Positions 1 through 6,825 of a stretch of DNA of 7,988 bases are shown in pieces. How positions within the stretch are numbered: position 1 is the first letter of the stretch; each line of letters starts with the position of its first letter. The stretch is from NCBI GenBank assembly GCA_902801585.1, contig CADCIU010000077.1, positions 1 to 7,988 of the forward strand, in the 5' to 3' direction. Below the pieces are notes generated by a model. It did not search any database and had not been told where the DNA came from. It saw only the letters and a list, made by a program, of their open reading frames with translations. Position numbers and translations under genes: made by a program. This DNA comes from an uncultured Lachnospiraceae bacterium (GTDB lineage: Bacteria > Bacillota_A > Clostridia > Lachnospirales > Lachnospiraceae).

Positions 1-663
1 GGTCTGCTGCTTGCGGCAGGTACATTGTCCGACGGAATACTTGTCATACTTGCTGAGCCAGTGGGAGATGTGCTCAACGCTGGCGGACATGTTCTCGCTT
101 TCAATGGCCTTCTCTACGGGAATGACGTGCATGCCTACGCCGGCGCCTCCCGGAGGGATCATGGGAGTCACATTCTCCAGAGGCATCTGGGTCATCAGGT
201 TGAAGAAAGTCGCAAGTTTGGGATGCTGCGCCGTCAGTTCGTCGTTCATCATCATGAACTCCGCGGAGCCGGGCACGAAGATCGGCACATTGTACTGTTT
301 GTGGTGATCCGCATTCTCGCGGTTCATCTCGATCAAGCCTACCCAGACAAGATGATCCACCATTTTCTTTGTGTCCTCGTAAGACATCTTGTTCATCTTC
401 GCGAGATCTTCAATGTCGTAGGGCACGCGGGTTTTCTTAAAGCTCAGGAGGAACTTCGCCTCCTCCTTGGTCAGGACCTCGTCAAGAGCCCAGTACTCAG
501 GATCGTCTGTCTTCATTGTCCTCGAATACTTGACGAGATACCGGTCCGTGATCATTGTCCCAAGCTGCAGGATCAGTTTCTCTTTCTCCTTGTCAGGCGC
601 AACATAGTTCGGGTCCTGTCTGAAGTCCCCGCTGTTGACCATGCGGTTTTTCTGGTCTTTCAT
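1..663 (-). CDS. Probable 4Fe-4S / FAD-dependent oxidoreductase, N-terminal part (cut by window edge)
   Basis: The 221 codons present are open to the left window edge, so the C-terminal part is missing. No named domain is complete here. Residues about 40-60 include LGTMITDRYLVKYSR. Residues about 85-125 look like a small winged-helix or helix-turn-helix fold (YDIEDLAKMNKMSYEDTKK, then VDHLVWVGLIEMN). Then come FVPGSAEFMMMNDEL, a PPGGAGVGMHVIPVEKA stretch and ISHWLSKYDKYSVGQ, ending at a CTCR motif (C-x-C) that looks like the start of an iron-sulfur ligand set. I associate this arrangement with large clostridial proteins that carry ferredoxin-type clusters followed by an FAD/NAD(P) oxidoreductase domain. 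That is family recollection, and neither the cluster set nor the flavin domain is visible here. The ATG at 661-663 was chosen because GGAGG lies 11 bases upstream. An in-frame ATG at 688-690 would add nine residues (MYKPEDFTL) but has no good ribosome binding site. The gene has its own promoter, separated from the large gene upstream by a terminator. Confidence 0.6.
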   Translation of the reverse strand, partial: MKDQKNRMVNSGDFRQDPNYVAPDKEKEKLILQLGTMITDRYLVKYSRTMKTDDPEYWALDEVLTKEEAKFLLSFKKTRVPYDIEDLAKMNKMSYEDTKKMVDHLVWVGLIEMNRENADHHKQYNVPIFVPGSAEFMMMNDELTAQHPKLATFFNLMTQMPLENVTPMIPPGGAGVGMHVIPVEKAIESENMSASVEHISHWLSKYDKYSVGQCTCRKQQT

Positions 664-674
664 AAGTGTAAAAT

Positions 675-679
675 CCTCC
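675..679 (-). promoter_or_regulatory. Ribosome binding site that favours the start at 663
   Basis: GGAGG on the minus strand lies 11 bases upstream of the ATG at 661-663. The spacing is long but workable. The in-frame ATG at 688-690 lies upstream of this site and has no comparable purine run in front of it. Confidence 0.55.
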
Positions 680-751
680 GGTTTGTACATATATTTTCGA
701 TTCTGCTATTCCCTTGATCATGTCCAAGTATCTTATCCATGACTATCTTTA

Positions 752-760
752 ATTATATCA
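752..760 (-). promoter_or_regulatory. Extended -10 promoter for the oxidoreductase gene
   Basis: On the minus strand the sequence reads TGATATAAT, a perfect TATAAT hexamer preceded by TGN, which is the extended -10 form. No convincing -35 hexamer sits 16-18 bases upstream, as is common for extended -10 promoters. Transcription would start near 745, giving a leader of about 82 bases. It lies just downstream of the terminator at 781-830, as expected for an independent transcription unit. Confidence 0.55.
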
Positions 761-780
761 TATCGGCCCTTTGGAATGTG

Positions 781-830
781 AAAAGGGGCCGTGAAGACCC
801 GTGTTTTCACACAAACTCTTCACAGCCCCT
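781..830 (-). terminator. Intrinsic terminator of the giant surface-protein gene
   Basis: AGGGGC at 784-789 pairs with GCCCCT at 825-830. After a single C/A mismatch (790/824), GTGAAGA at 791-797 pairs with TCTTCAC at 817-823. This gives a 13-pair stem with one internal mismatch and a 19-base loop. Read on the minus strand the stem is followed at once by TTTT (784-781). It lies 64 bases past the TGA of the large gene, on the correct strand. The plus-strand side lacks a T-run. Confidence 0.75.
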
Positions 831-893
831 GTGTCTCGTTCATTCCCGTTCCGCTTTGATCAGCCCACTCCGGGCCTAAGTCTCAAGCGAGCG

Positions 894-3800
894 TCAGTTG
901 ACGGAGATCGTTTCCGTATAGCCCGGAATCCAGCGCCCGTCGCTTCCTACATAATACTTGTGATTATCAACCCACTGGTTTACAGCCATCACTCCGCTTT
1001 CTGTCATGTAGTAATTGCCGATCCACTTGCTGCAGGCCGCCGCACCGCCGGCTTCAAAGTAGTACCAGTCATCACCGGCCTTCTGCCAGCCGGTCTGCAT
1101 CGCTCCGCCTGCTGCGAAGTAATACTTCTTGTTGTTGATCGTCTGCAGTCCGGTCTGCATCCTTCCTTCGTCGTCAAAATAGTACCATATCTTGCCCGAC
1201 TGCATCCAGCCTCTGGTCATTGCTCCGCTGCCGCTAAAGTAATACCAATATCCGTCGATCTTCTGCCAGCCGGTCTGCATCGCTCCGCCTGCTGCGAAGT
1301 AATACTTGTTCTGTCCGATCTGCTGCAGTCCGGTCTGCATCCATCCTTCATCGCCGAAGTAATACCACTTATCACCGATCTTCTGCCAGTCTTTGACCAT
1401 CGCTCCGCCGCCGCTAAAGTAATACCAGTCTCCGTCGATCTTCTTCCAGCCCGTCTGCATCACTCCGTTCTCATCGAAGTAGTAACGCGTGCCGCTAATG
1501 TCTTGCCAGCCGGTAAGCATCTTGCCGCTGTCATCGAAGTAGTACCACTTTCCGCCGATCTTCTGCCAGCTCGTCACTCTGTAGCCGGAAGCGTTGAAAT
1601 AATAGGTATCGCCGAAAATGGTCTCAAAGCCGTTTTTGGGATAAGTGCCGTCCGGCCACCGATACCAATAGCCGCTGCTGTTATGCTGCCAGCTGCCGTG
1701 CGAGTGAGGATCGATGATCTCAATATTCACAGGTTTGCCGGTTCTGTAACTATAGCTGTCATCTTCGACCTGCAGGACAATTCCGAAGCTTCCGGGCTGC
1801 GCCGACGTATCAACAGACAGCTTTTCATAACCGCCCCAGGACTCTTCTTTAAGGCTCACACCCTCGGTCTCATCGAGGATCCTGTCAATGAAGAATTCAT
1901 TGGCTGTCAATGTTACGCCTTCCGGGTGACGCATGGAGTATAACTTAAACTGCGCGCCAAGCCCCTTATAGATCTCCTGCGCCGTATAATCTTTCCCGGG
2001 TACCACTTCATAGACCGCGCCTTCCGGCACTTCTATTTCCGCAAAGAATGCGCTGACCTCGATCACGCCATCCCGCCATTGTCCGTCTACCTCATTGCCA
2101 TCTTTGTCATAAATAGCAATAAGGAAACTATACTCTGTGGTTCCGGTCTTAAGCGGTGTGATCGTACCTGTGTTTTTATCGATATCAACCACGTCTCTGT
2201 TGTAGTGCTCATAGCGGATCTCATAGTGATAGCCTTCTTCATCCGGAAGAACGGATTCTGTCGGCAGATCACCGGCTTCAAAGAAGACGCGGGTTACCTC
2301 CGCCTGCAGCTGCTCGGTCTCACCCATAAGGATCTTGATATGTTCCGCGCTCTCGCCGCCGGAAGTCATCAGTTCCGCCCAAAAGACGGTATCTACGATC
2401 TCGATCTCTACCGTTAACGGGCTGTATCCCTGAGGTCCGCCGGTAAAGGTGACCGTAACGGGAATCGCATGATCCGCCAGCTGAAGGGCCTGAATCGTCC
2501 AGCGTGTCCCGCTGCGTTCCGCGGAAAGATACTGCTGATCCTCAGCTCCAACGGATATATCCGTGATCGCGATATCATAAAATGTTCCGGTCTCGTAATA
2601 AGCGTTCACCCCTGTATCGTTGAGAGAATCCTCTACATAGAGCTGTACTTCGCCGTCGTCAAAGAACATGTCTTTTCCCAAAGGAATAGTGCTGCCAAGA
2701 CCGACAATTTCAACGAAGGGCTTTACCAGCGCGACCTGGAAGATCTCATCACAGATTATGACGTCATTGAGCTCGGAGTGAATCCTTAAGGATACTCTCG
2801 GAACTTCGCGTTCATCAATCGCTGCCGCAAGATGCTCCCTCAGATCTTCAAGCGCAGTGCCCTGGGCGTGAAGGCCGTTCTGTTCATCAAACACACCTGC
2901 CGCCACCGGGTCATACTGCGGGATCGGCGTCATTTCCGCGTTCTCCCTGTCCCAAATGCCGATTTCCACAGTTGTCTCAACTGCGTATCCCTGATTTTGC
3001 AACGCGTCCAGCTTCTCGCGGTCCGGCCTGATCGAAACCTCTTCATCATTGTAGTACCATGTGAAGTGGTCGTCTCCGCGGTCATTGTTCGCGATAAAGC
3101 CTTTACTATACTCCTGCTCGTAAATCTTAAAGTCTCTCCAGGCTTCCTGGCGATTATCTTCCTCATCCTCCCATTCGGCCCTGATAAAGAGGCTGGCGTC
3201 CCAGGCAACCGTTTTTCTTATTGTAAAAGGAGCATCCTGTGCCGTGACCTGCTCGCCGGGGTGTAATTCCTCGCCGTTTGCTTTTTCGACATAGAAGTGT
3301 CCGGGATCCCACTCTCCGCTTCCGGCGTGCCATTCCATTGTATAGACGACATCATCCGGATTTCCAATAGGCGCAGGCTCCGTGCCCGTCTTCGCGCGCA
3401 CGATTCCCGGAACAAAGGTGATCTCGCCTCCGGGCGGCAGCTGCTCATTCCATTCAAGTTCCGTCTCTTCGTCTTCCTCATAGAGCTCCAGCGCGAAGGT
3501 CATCGGATCGACATAGATCGTCCTGTCTGCATATGCATAGGAATCTCCGGACTCGGGATCATACAGTTCCGCTGACACCCAAATATCGATAGCGCCGTCA
3601 AAATTCTCTGCGGTAATTGTGATCGACCTGTCCTGAGGATTCTCTGTGTAATCCCAGAGTTCTCCGCGGGCAGATGCCGCGTCGAAGTCCCAATCGTACT
3701 CCCTCTCGAGAAGATCATCGTCAACATGTGTGCATTCAACATAGTAAATAACTTCATAGTCTGAAGTATCTATGTTGTAGCGCTCTCCTGTCTGCCAGTC

Positions 3801-6617
3801 ATACCCTTCTCCATAGATCTCAGGGAACAGTGTGATCTCCCCGCCTGTCAGCAGCTTATCACTTCCGGTTGAAGTGCGCAGATTGAAATCATAGCGCCAG
3901 CCGCTGACAAAGAGCATATAATCGCGCTCCTCGGTAATGGTCTGCACACTCCGTCCTGCGCCGGTACTGACCTCATAGACTGCGTGCACTTCTACCATAC
4001 CGTTTCGAACTGCTTCTAATCTCCAATGATCCCCTTCATCTGTCACTGTGATCGGATCACGGGGATCTTCTTCACTCTCGTCAGGGTTAAAAGTCAATTC
4101 TGTGATCGTATAAGTGGTCTCCGTGCCGTCCGGAAACGCATTGTTTTCAATAAAAGCGCCTCCCTGCTTAGATATGATCCGGTCCTCGCCAATGAACAAA
4201 GGTCTCTCGTCAATTTCATCCCAGATGTCAAAGCGGGGCTGGCGAATGTCAAAATGTCTCCACTCATCATTCACTTCCTCGCCGCCGATCCGAAGCGAGA
4301 TCCTTGTATCAATATACTCGTACCCGCGGTCATAAAGCTCCTCGCCGTCAAAAGTGATCTCATGCGTCGTGCTGTTATAGCTCCAGCCGTATCCCTCCGG
4401 GATATTGTAGTCAAATCCGCCGTACTCGTCATAATATCCCTGGCCCACTTCCGGCACCAGTTCGAACTCTATGCCGCCAAGTTCTGAAAGGTCGAACCCG
4501 AATGTCCTGGACCCGTCGGAATAGATCTTATCACTTCCGTCGATGTCATAATGGAAATTATAGTCCTTGCGGTTAAACCAATACTCTCTGTCCGCGACCC
4601 TGTTGTACTCGTAATAAGCCACGATCCGGAAGGAGCAGTCATAATTGCGCCGCCTTGTGACCGTAAATGTTCCGTCCCCGTTATCCTCGACCTCATAAGC
4701 GTCATAATCATATATCTCCGGCTCAAATTCGACTTGATCGCCGGTCAAAATATTGTATTCCTCTCCATTCTCTCCCGGATATTCACGAAGCTCGGGTGTG
4801 AGCGTAAATGATTCTCCCACACCCAGATCACCGTCGATTCTTGTCGGCCACAGCTCCAGATACTGATTATCCATGCGGAGCCAGTAATTGTTCTCCGCGA
4901 CTTCTTCTCCCTCGTCGCTGATGGTGACAGTGACGTTAACATCGATCCCTTCATCCCACTCTTCGGGAACGCCTTCAAAGCTGACGACCGCTTTCCTGGG
5001 ATCGGCCGCATCAGGAGTGACTGTGATCACATCACCCAGCTCCTCCCTGGCGTTGTCCTGGTGAATCCACAGACTCCAGTCATAAGTGATATCTGCCAAC
5101 TCTTCCTCTGAAGCAGTATAGTAATGATCGTTGGCAGCGTCATATGTCTCCAGGGAAGCCTGCGCGGACATCGGCACTGTTCCTCCTTTGAGGACCATCT
5201 TGGAACCGCTGTCGGTCCAGACGTCTACGTCGTAAACTTCTCCGCCTACATAGAGATAAAAGACTTCCGTCTTGCCTTCGGTTTCGTCCCAATCTGTGTA
5301 GGTCACGGTCACTTTGCTCACACCCATGTTCTGAGCGCGAAGCCGCCAGCCGTCATACTCTTGCGACTCAATTATGACAACGTCTTGTCCTTCCTCGTCC
5401 TCCACCTCGACATTGGTAACTGTCCTTTCAAAGTGAATTCCATTCGGGTATATCGAGTTTTCAATATAGACCCGCTGACGGGTGCTGATCCACTGATCCC
5501 ATCCGGGCAAAAGACTTCTGTCATAAAAATCAAACTGGTCCTCGACGAAGGACTCCCTTACGTCGATCTCCCGTTCTCCAAAAACGCTGAGTGGATACCC
5601 TTTAACCTTTGCACCTATACGCACTTTTACACGGCTTATTCCCAACTCCTTCAGTTGTGCCCCGTCGATATAGAGATTGCTAAAGTTCTGGTCAATCCAA
5701 CAGGCTTCCGACGCATCCTCTCCATTGGGGCCTTCAGCTTCAAGCGTCAGTATATAATCTTCCTCAATTTCTGCGTCAACACTACATTTCCAAATATAAT
5801 CACCTGTACTGTCATCGAACAGCGGGTTCTCATTATAATCCTTGATTTCAATATGACAATTACGGTCATTAAAATGATAGTGCTGGTCCCCCGACCACTC
5901 TTCCCCATCTTTTATGACGGTCGCGTGAAGAGTGAAGTCCGTTTCTAGGTCACTTATGCGGGTCAGTGAATAAGATCCGTCTGCGTTTTTCCATATCGAT
6001 ACGCAATCTTCGTCATATTCCCAATCACATTCGATGACCGGATTTTGTATCTCGACGAACTCCCCGTTTTCATCATAGTATCCCGCATAAGGCGTGAATT
6101 CTTTCCTATCAGCAATCCACGTATCCGGATGAAATTCCCAGGGATAAATCACCAGGTCGAGTTCCTCCAGCCCATAAGCAGCATCAGATACGGCCTCCTG
6201 GGCAGGGACCTCCCCTTCGATCACGATCTCTTCTTCCGCGGCTTCTTCTGCAGCAGCCTCCGGCTCCGTTTCCACAACTTCTGTGCCGGCCGCATTCTCC
6301 TGTTTCGCGTCAGCGGATACCTCTTCTTTGCCCTCCTCTGTCTCCGGAGCAGGATCCTCAGTGTTCTCCTCTGTCTCCGGAGCAGGATCCTCAGTGTTCT
6401 CCTGAGGCTGAACGGAAATCTCTTCCTCCTCTTCCGGAGCGGGATCCTCCGGCTCTGCATCCTGTTCCTCGATCTCCTCTTGAGCCTGGTCAGGCTCTTC
6501 CACTGTGACTTCCGCAGCGGTGCCGTCTGCCGCGGAATTCTCAGCGGCAAGCACTGCGCCGTTCTGCGAAAAGACAAGCACGCCTGCAAGTACGATAGCA
6601 AGTAATCTTCTCTTCAT
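894..6617 (-). CDS. Giant secreted cell-wall-binding protein with tandem beta-sandwich modules (1907 aa)
   Basis: Residues 1-24 are a classic signal peptide: a basic start (MKRR), a hydrophobic core and VLA/AE as the likely cleavage site. Residues 26 to about 150 are a very acidic Glu/Pro/Ala-rich linker with an exact internal duplication. Residues about 154-1637 form roughly thirteen modules of 100-130 residues, rich in alternating hydrophobic and acidic residues and in Tyr and Trp, which I read as Ig-like beta-sandwiches. For example, the stretch VVDIDKNTGTITPLKTG near residue 1490 resembles bacterial Big_2 domains. Residues about 1638-1907 hold thirteen repeats of the WYYF...G.M.TGWQKI type, the choline/glucan-binding (CW_binding) family, which anchor proteins to cell-wall polymers. 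There is no LPXTG sorting signal, transmembrane tail or recognisable catalytic domain. A structural, adhesive or ligand-binding surface role is therefore an inference. Automatic pipelines often label such repeat tails as amidases, but nothing here supports amidase activity. The start at 6617 is set by the signal peptide and a GGGGAG ribosome binding site. The same frame is open upstream to an ATG at 6701, but that extension is basic and cysteine-containing and overlaps the leader structure. Confidence 0.9.
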   Translation of the reverse strand: MKRRLLAIVLAGVLVFSQNGAVLAAENSAADGTAAEVTVEEPDQAQEEIEEQDAEPEDPAPEEEEEISVQPQENTEDPAPETEENTEDPAPETEEGKEEVSADAKQENAAGTEVVETEPEAAAEEAAEEEIVIEGEVPAQEAVSDAAYGLEELDLVIYPWEFHPDTWIADRKEFTPYAGYYDENGEFVEIQNPVIECDWEYDEDCVSIWKNADGSYSLTRISDLETDFTLHATVIKDGEEWSGDQHYHFNDRNCHIEIKDYNENPLFDDSTGDYIWKCSVDAEIEEDYILTLEAEGPNGEDASEACWIDQNFSNLYIDGAQLKELGISRVKVRIGAKVKGYPLSVFGEREIDVRESFVEDQFDFYDRSLLPGWDQWISTRQRVYIENSIYPNGIHFERTVTNVEVEDEEGQDVVIIESQEYDGWRLRAQNMGVSKVTVTYTDWDETEGKTEVFYLYVGGEVYDVDVWTDSGSKMVLKGGTVPMSAQASLETYDAANDHYYTASEEELADITYDWSLWIHQDNAREELGDVITVTPDAADPRKAVVSFEGVPEEWDEGIDVNVTVTISDEGEEVAENNYWLRMDNQYLELWPTRIDGDLGVGESFTLTPELREYPGENGEEYNILTGDQVEFEPEIYDYDAYEVEDNGDGTFTVTRRRNYDCSFRIVAYYEYNRVADREYWFNRKDYNFHYDIDGSDKIYSDGSRTFGFDLSELGGIEFELVPEVGQGYYDEYGGFDYNIPEGYGWSYNSTTHEITFDGEELYDRGYEYIDTRISLRIGGEEVNDEWRHFDIRQPRFDIWDEIDERPLFIGEDRIISKQGGAFIENNAFPDGTETTYTITELTFNPDESEEDPRDPITVTDEGDHWRLEAVRNGMVEVHAVYEVSTGAGRSVQTITEERDYMLFVSGWRYDFNLRTSTGSDKLLTGGEITLFPEIYGEGYDWQTGERYNIDTSDYEVIYYVECTHVDDDLLEREYDWDFDAASARGELWDYTENPQDRSITITAENFDGAIDIWVSAELYDPESGDSYAYADRTIYVDPMTFALELYEEDEETELEWNEQLPPGGEITFVPGIVRAKTGTEPAPIGNPDDVVYTMEWHAGSGEWDPGHFYVEKANGEELHPGEQVTAQDAPFTIRKTVAWDASLFIRAEWEDEEDNRQEAWRDFKIYEQEYSKGFIANNDRGDDHFTWYYNDEEVSIRPDREKLDALQNQGYAVETTVEIGIWDRENAEMTPIPQYDPVAAGVFDEQNGLHAQGTALEDLREHLAAAIDEREVPRVSLRIHSELNDVIICDEIFQVALVKPFVEIVGLGSTIPLGKDMFFDDGEVQLYVEDSLNDTGVNAYYETGTFYDIAITDISVGAEDQQYLSAERSGTRWTIQALQLADHAIPVTVTFTGGPQGYSPLTVEIEIVDTVFWAELMTSGGESAEHIKILMGETEQLQAEVTRVFFEAGDLPTESVLPDEEGYHYEIRYEHYNRDVVDIDKNTGTITPLKTGTTEYSFLIAIYDKDGNEVDGQWRDGVIEVSAFFAEIEVPEGAVYEVVPGKDYTAQEIYKGLGAQFKLYSMRHPEGVTLTANEFFIDRILDETEGVSLKEESWGGYEKLSVDTSAQPGSFGIVLQVEDDSYSYRTGKPVNIEIIDPHSHGSWQHNSSGYWYRWPDGTYPKNGFETIFGDTYYFNASGYRVTSWQKIGGKWYYFDDSGKMLTGWQDISGTRYYFDENGVMQTGWKKIDGDWYYFSGGGAMVKDWQKIGDKWYYFGDEGWMQTGLQQIGQNKYYFAAGGAMQTGWQKIDGYWYYFSGSGAMTRGWMQSGKIWYYFDDEGRMQTGLQTINNKKYYFAAGGAMQTGWQKAGDDWYYFEAGGAAACSKWIGNYYMTESGVMAVNQWVDNHKYYVGSDGRWIPGYTETISVN
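1021..1620 (-). repeat. Ten 60-bp units encoding cell-wall-binding repeats, with a 180-bp higher-order period
   Basis: Ten consecutive units of exactly 60 bases keep the same register. Each encodes 20 residues around a YYF core and a G-x-M/A-x-x-G/x-W/L turn. Degenerate units flank the array on both sides, giving about thirteen repeats in the protein. A second period is visible: the block 1081-1260 aligns with 1261-1440, about four fifths identical by eye. The first 47 bases of the units at 1081 and 1261 are identical. The unit at 1021 matches those at 1201 and 1381 in type, so three unit types alternate as a triad. This points to expansion by duplication of a three-unit block. Confidence 0.9.
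1707..6158 (-). repeat. Ectodomain built from three diverged copies of a four-module block plus one extra module
   Basis: Comparing the protein with itself by eye gives modules starting near residues 154, 253, 362, 460 | 584, 685, 793, 906 | 1038, 1166, 1300, 1409 | 1524. Third modules share a recognisable pattern: YIENSIYPNG (near 386) with FIENNAFPDG (near 824), and GWRLRAQNMGVSKVTVTY with HWRLEAVRNGMVEVHAVY. The module near 1300 has YVEDSLNDTGV and RWTIQAL, and the last module (1524) has the same layout. Fourth modules share TDSGSKMVLKGGTVPM, TSTGSDKLLTGGEITL and TSGGESAEHIKILMGE. First modules share a DGSYSLT / DGTFTVT strand near their ends. Spacing between equivalent points is about 440-450 and about 500 residues. 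The first two copies are the most alike. The relationship is clear at protein level and not obvious in DNA. Confidence 0.65.
6333..6398 (-). repeat. Perfect 33-bp tandem duplication in the acidic linker
   Basis: The 33 bases at 6333-6365 are repeated exactly at 6366-6398, and the match runs on for about five bases. They encode two copies of ENTEDPAPETE. A looser EDPAPEEEEE copy lies just upstream in the protein. Base-for-base identity indicates a recent replication-slippage event in a length-tolerant spacer between the signal peptide and the first folded module. Confidence 0.9.
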
Positions 6618-6621
6618 AGCA

Positions 6622-6627
6622 CTCCCC
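6622..6627 (-). promoter_or_regulatory. Ribosome binding site that decides the start of the giant gene
   Basis: AAGGGGAG on the minus strand ends four bases before the ATG at 6615-6617. It makes the ATG that begins the signal peptide the real start, rather than the in-frame ATG at 6701, which would put 28 basic residues in front of the signal peptide. Confidence 0.75.
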
Positions 6628-6632
6628 TTACC

Positions 6633-6688
6633 GAAACGCCTTCCTTTTTTGCAACAGATCCTTCCGCGGCGTTTCCTGCGGAAGGATC
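6633..6688 (-). promoter_or_regulatory. Predicted H-type RNA pseudoknot in the leader of the giant gene
   Basis: In the minus-strand transcript, GATCCUUCCGC (6688-6678) pairs perfectly with GCGGAAGGAUC (6667-6657), an 11-bp stem closing a 10-base loop. Eight loop bases, GAAACGCC (6675-6668), are perfectly complementary to GGCGUUUC (6640-6633), which lies downstream. The connecting lengths suit a classic H-type fold: two bases before stem 2, none between the stems, and a 16-base A-rich third segment (6656-6641). Stem 2 ends five bases before the AAGGGGAG ribosome binding site, so forming or melting it could affect ribosome access. No T-run follows, so it is not an intrinsic terminator. It does not match any riboswitch class I can name. 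An alternative pairing of CCUUCC in the 5' arm with GGAAGG at 6644-6639 is also possible. Confidence 0.5.
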
Positions 6689-6731
6689 CGTTTGGGCACA
6701 ACTATTAGATAATTTGTCGGTTTTATCTGAC

Positions 6732-6760
6732 AGTATACTATTATTTTCCTCAATTTTAAA
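6732..6760 (-). promoter_or_regulatory. Probable promoter of the giant surface-protein gene
   Basis: TATACT (minus strand, 6737-6732) matches five of six -10 consensus bases. TTTAAA (6760-6755) lies exactly 17 bases upstream as a weak -35, within AT-rich sequence. Transcription starting near 6725 would give a leader of about 108 bases that contains the whole predicted pseudoknot. Confidence 0.4.
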
Positions 6761-6785
6761 CAAAAAAGCAACTGATTTCGCACAC

Positions 6786-6810
6786 AAAAAAGGCGGTCTT
6801 TCGACCGCCT
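6786..6810 (-). terminator. Intrinsic terminator of the PfkB kinase gene
   Basis: AGGCGGTC (6791-6798) pairs perfectly with GACCGCCT (6803-6810) around a TTTC loop. On the minus strand the stem runs straight into six T residues (6791-6786). It begins 16 bases after the kinase stop codon, a textbook arrangement. It separates the kinase from the giant gene. Confidence 0.9.
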
Positions 6811-6825
6811 CTCGACTCATTTTTA

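Noticed and set aside
25..717. A 230-codon plus-strand open frame opposite the oxidoreductase
   Set aside because: The minus-strand frame gives a coherent protein with a promoter, ribosome binding site and C-x-C motif. The plus frame is a His/Leu-rich shadow.
1021..1620. CRISPR-like regular repeat spacing
   Set aside because: The 60-bp units are in-frame coding repeats with no unique spacers, and they encode WYYF-type wall-binding motifs.
894..1710. Annotation of the repeat tail as an N-acetylmuramoyl-L-alanine amidase
   Set aside because: Such labels are commonly transferred from proteins sharing only the wall-binding repeats. No amidase catalytic domain is visible in the 1907 residues.
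801..1943. A 380-codon plus-strand open frame with internal repeats
   Set aside because: Its repetitive peptide is the antisense shadow of the 60-bp wall-binding repeats on the minus strand. It has no start context and runs out of the terminator hairpin.
5124..5948. A 274-codon plus-strand open frame
   Set aside because: It lies wholly opposite the giant gene, its peptide has no recognisable domain, and the minus-strand frame shows repeated modules and a signal peptide.
6657..6688. The 11-bp hairpin as a terminator
   Set aside because: Neither strand has a T-run after the stem. The loop complementarity to downstream sequence fits a leader structure better.
6618..6701. N-terminal extension of the giant protein starting at 6701
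   Set aside because: It would place 28 basic residues ahead of a normal signal peptide, is encoded by the leader hairpin, and ignores the GGGGAG site directly before the ATG at 6617.
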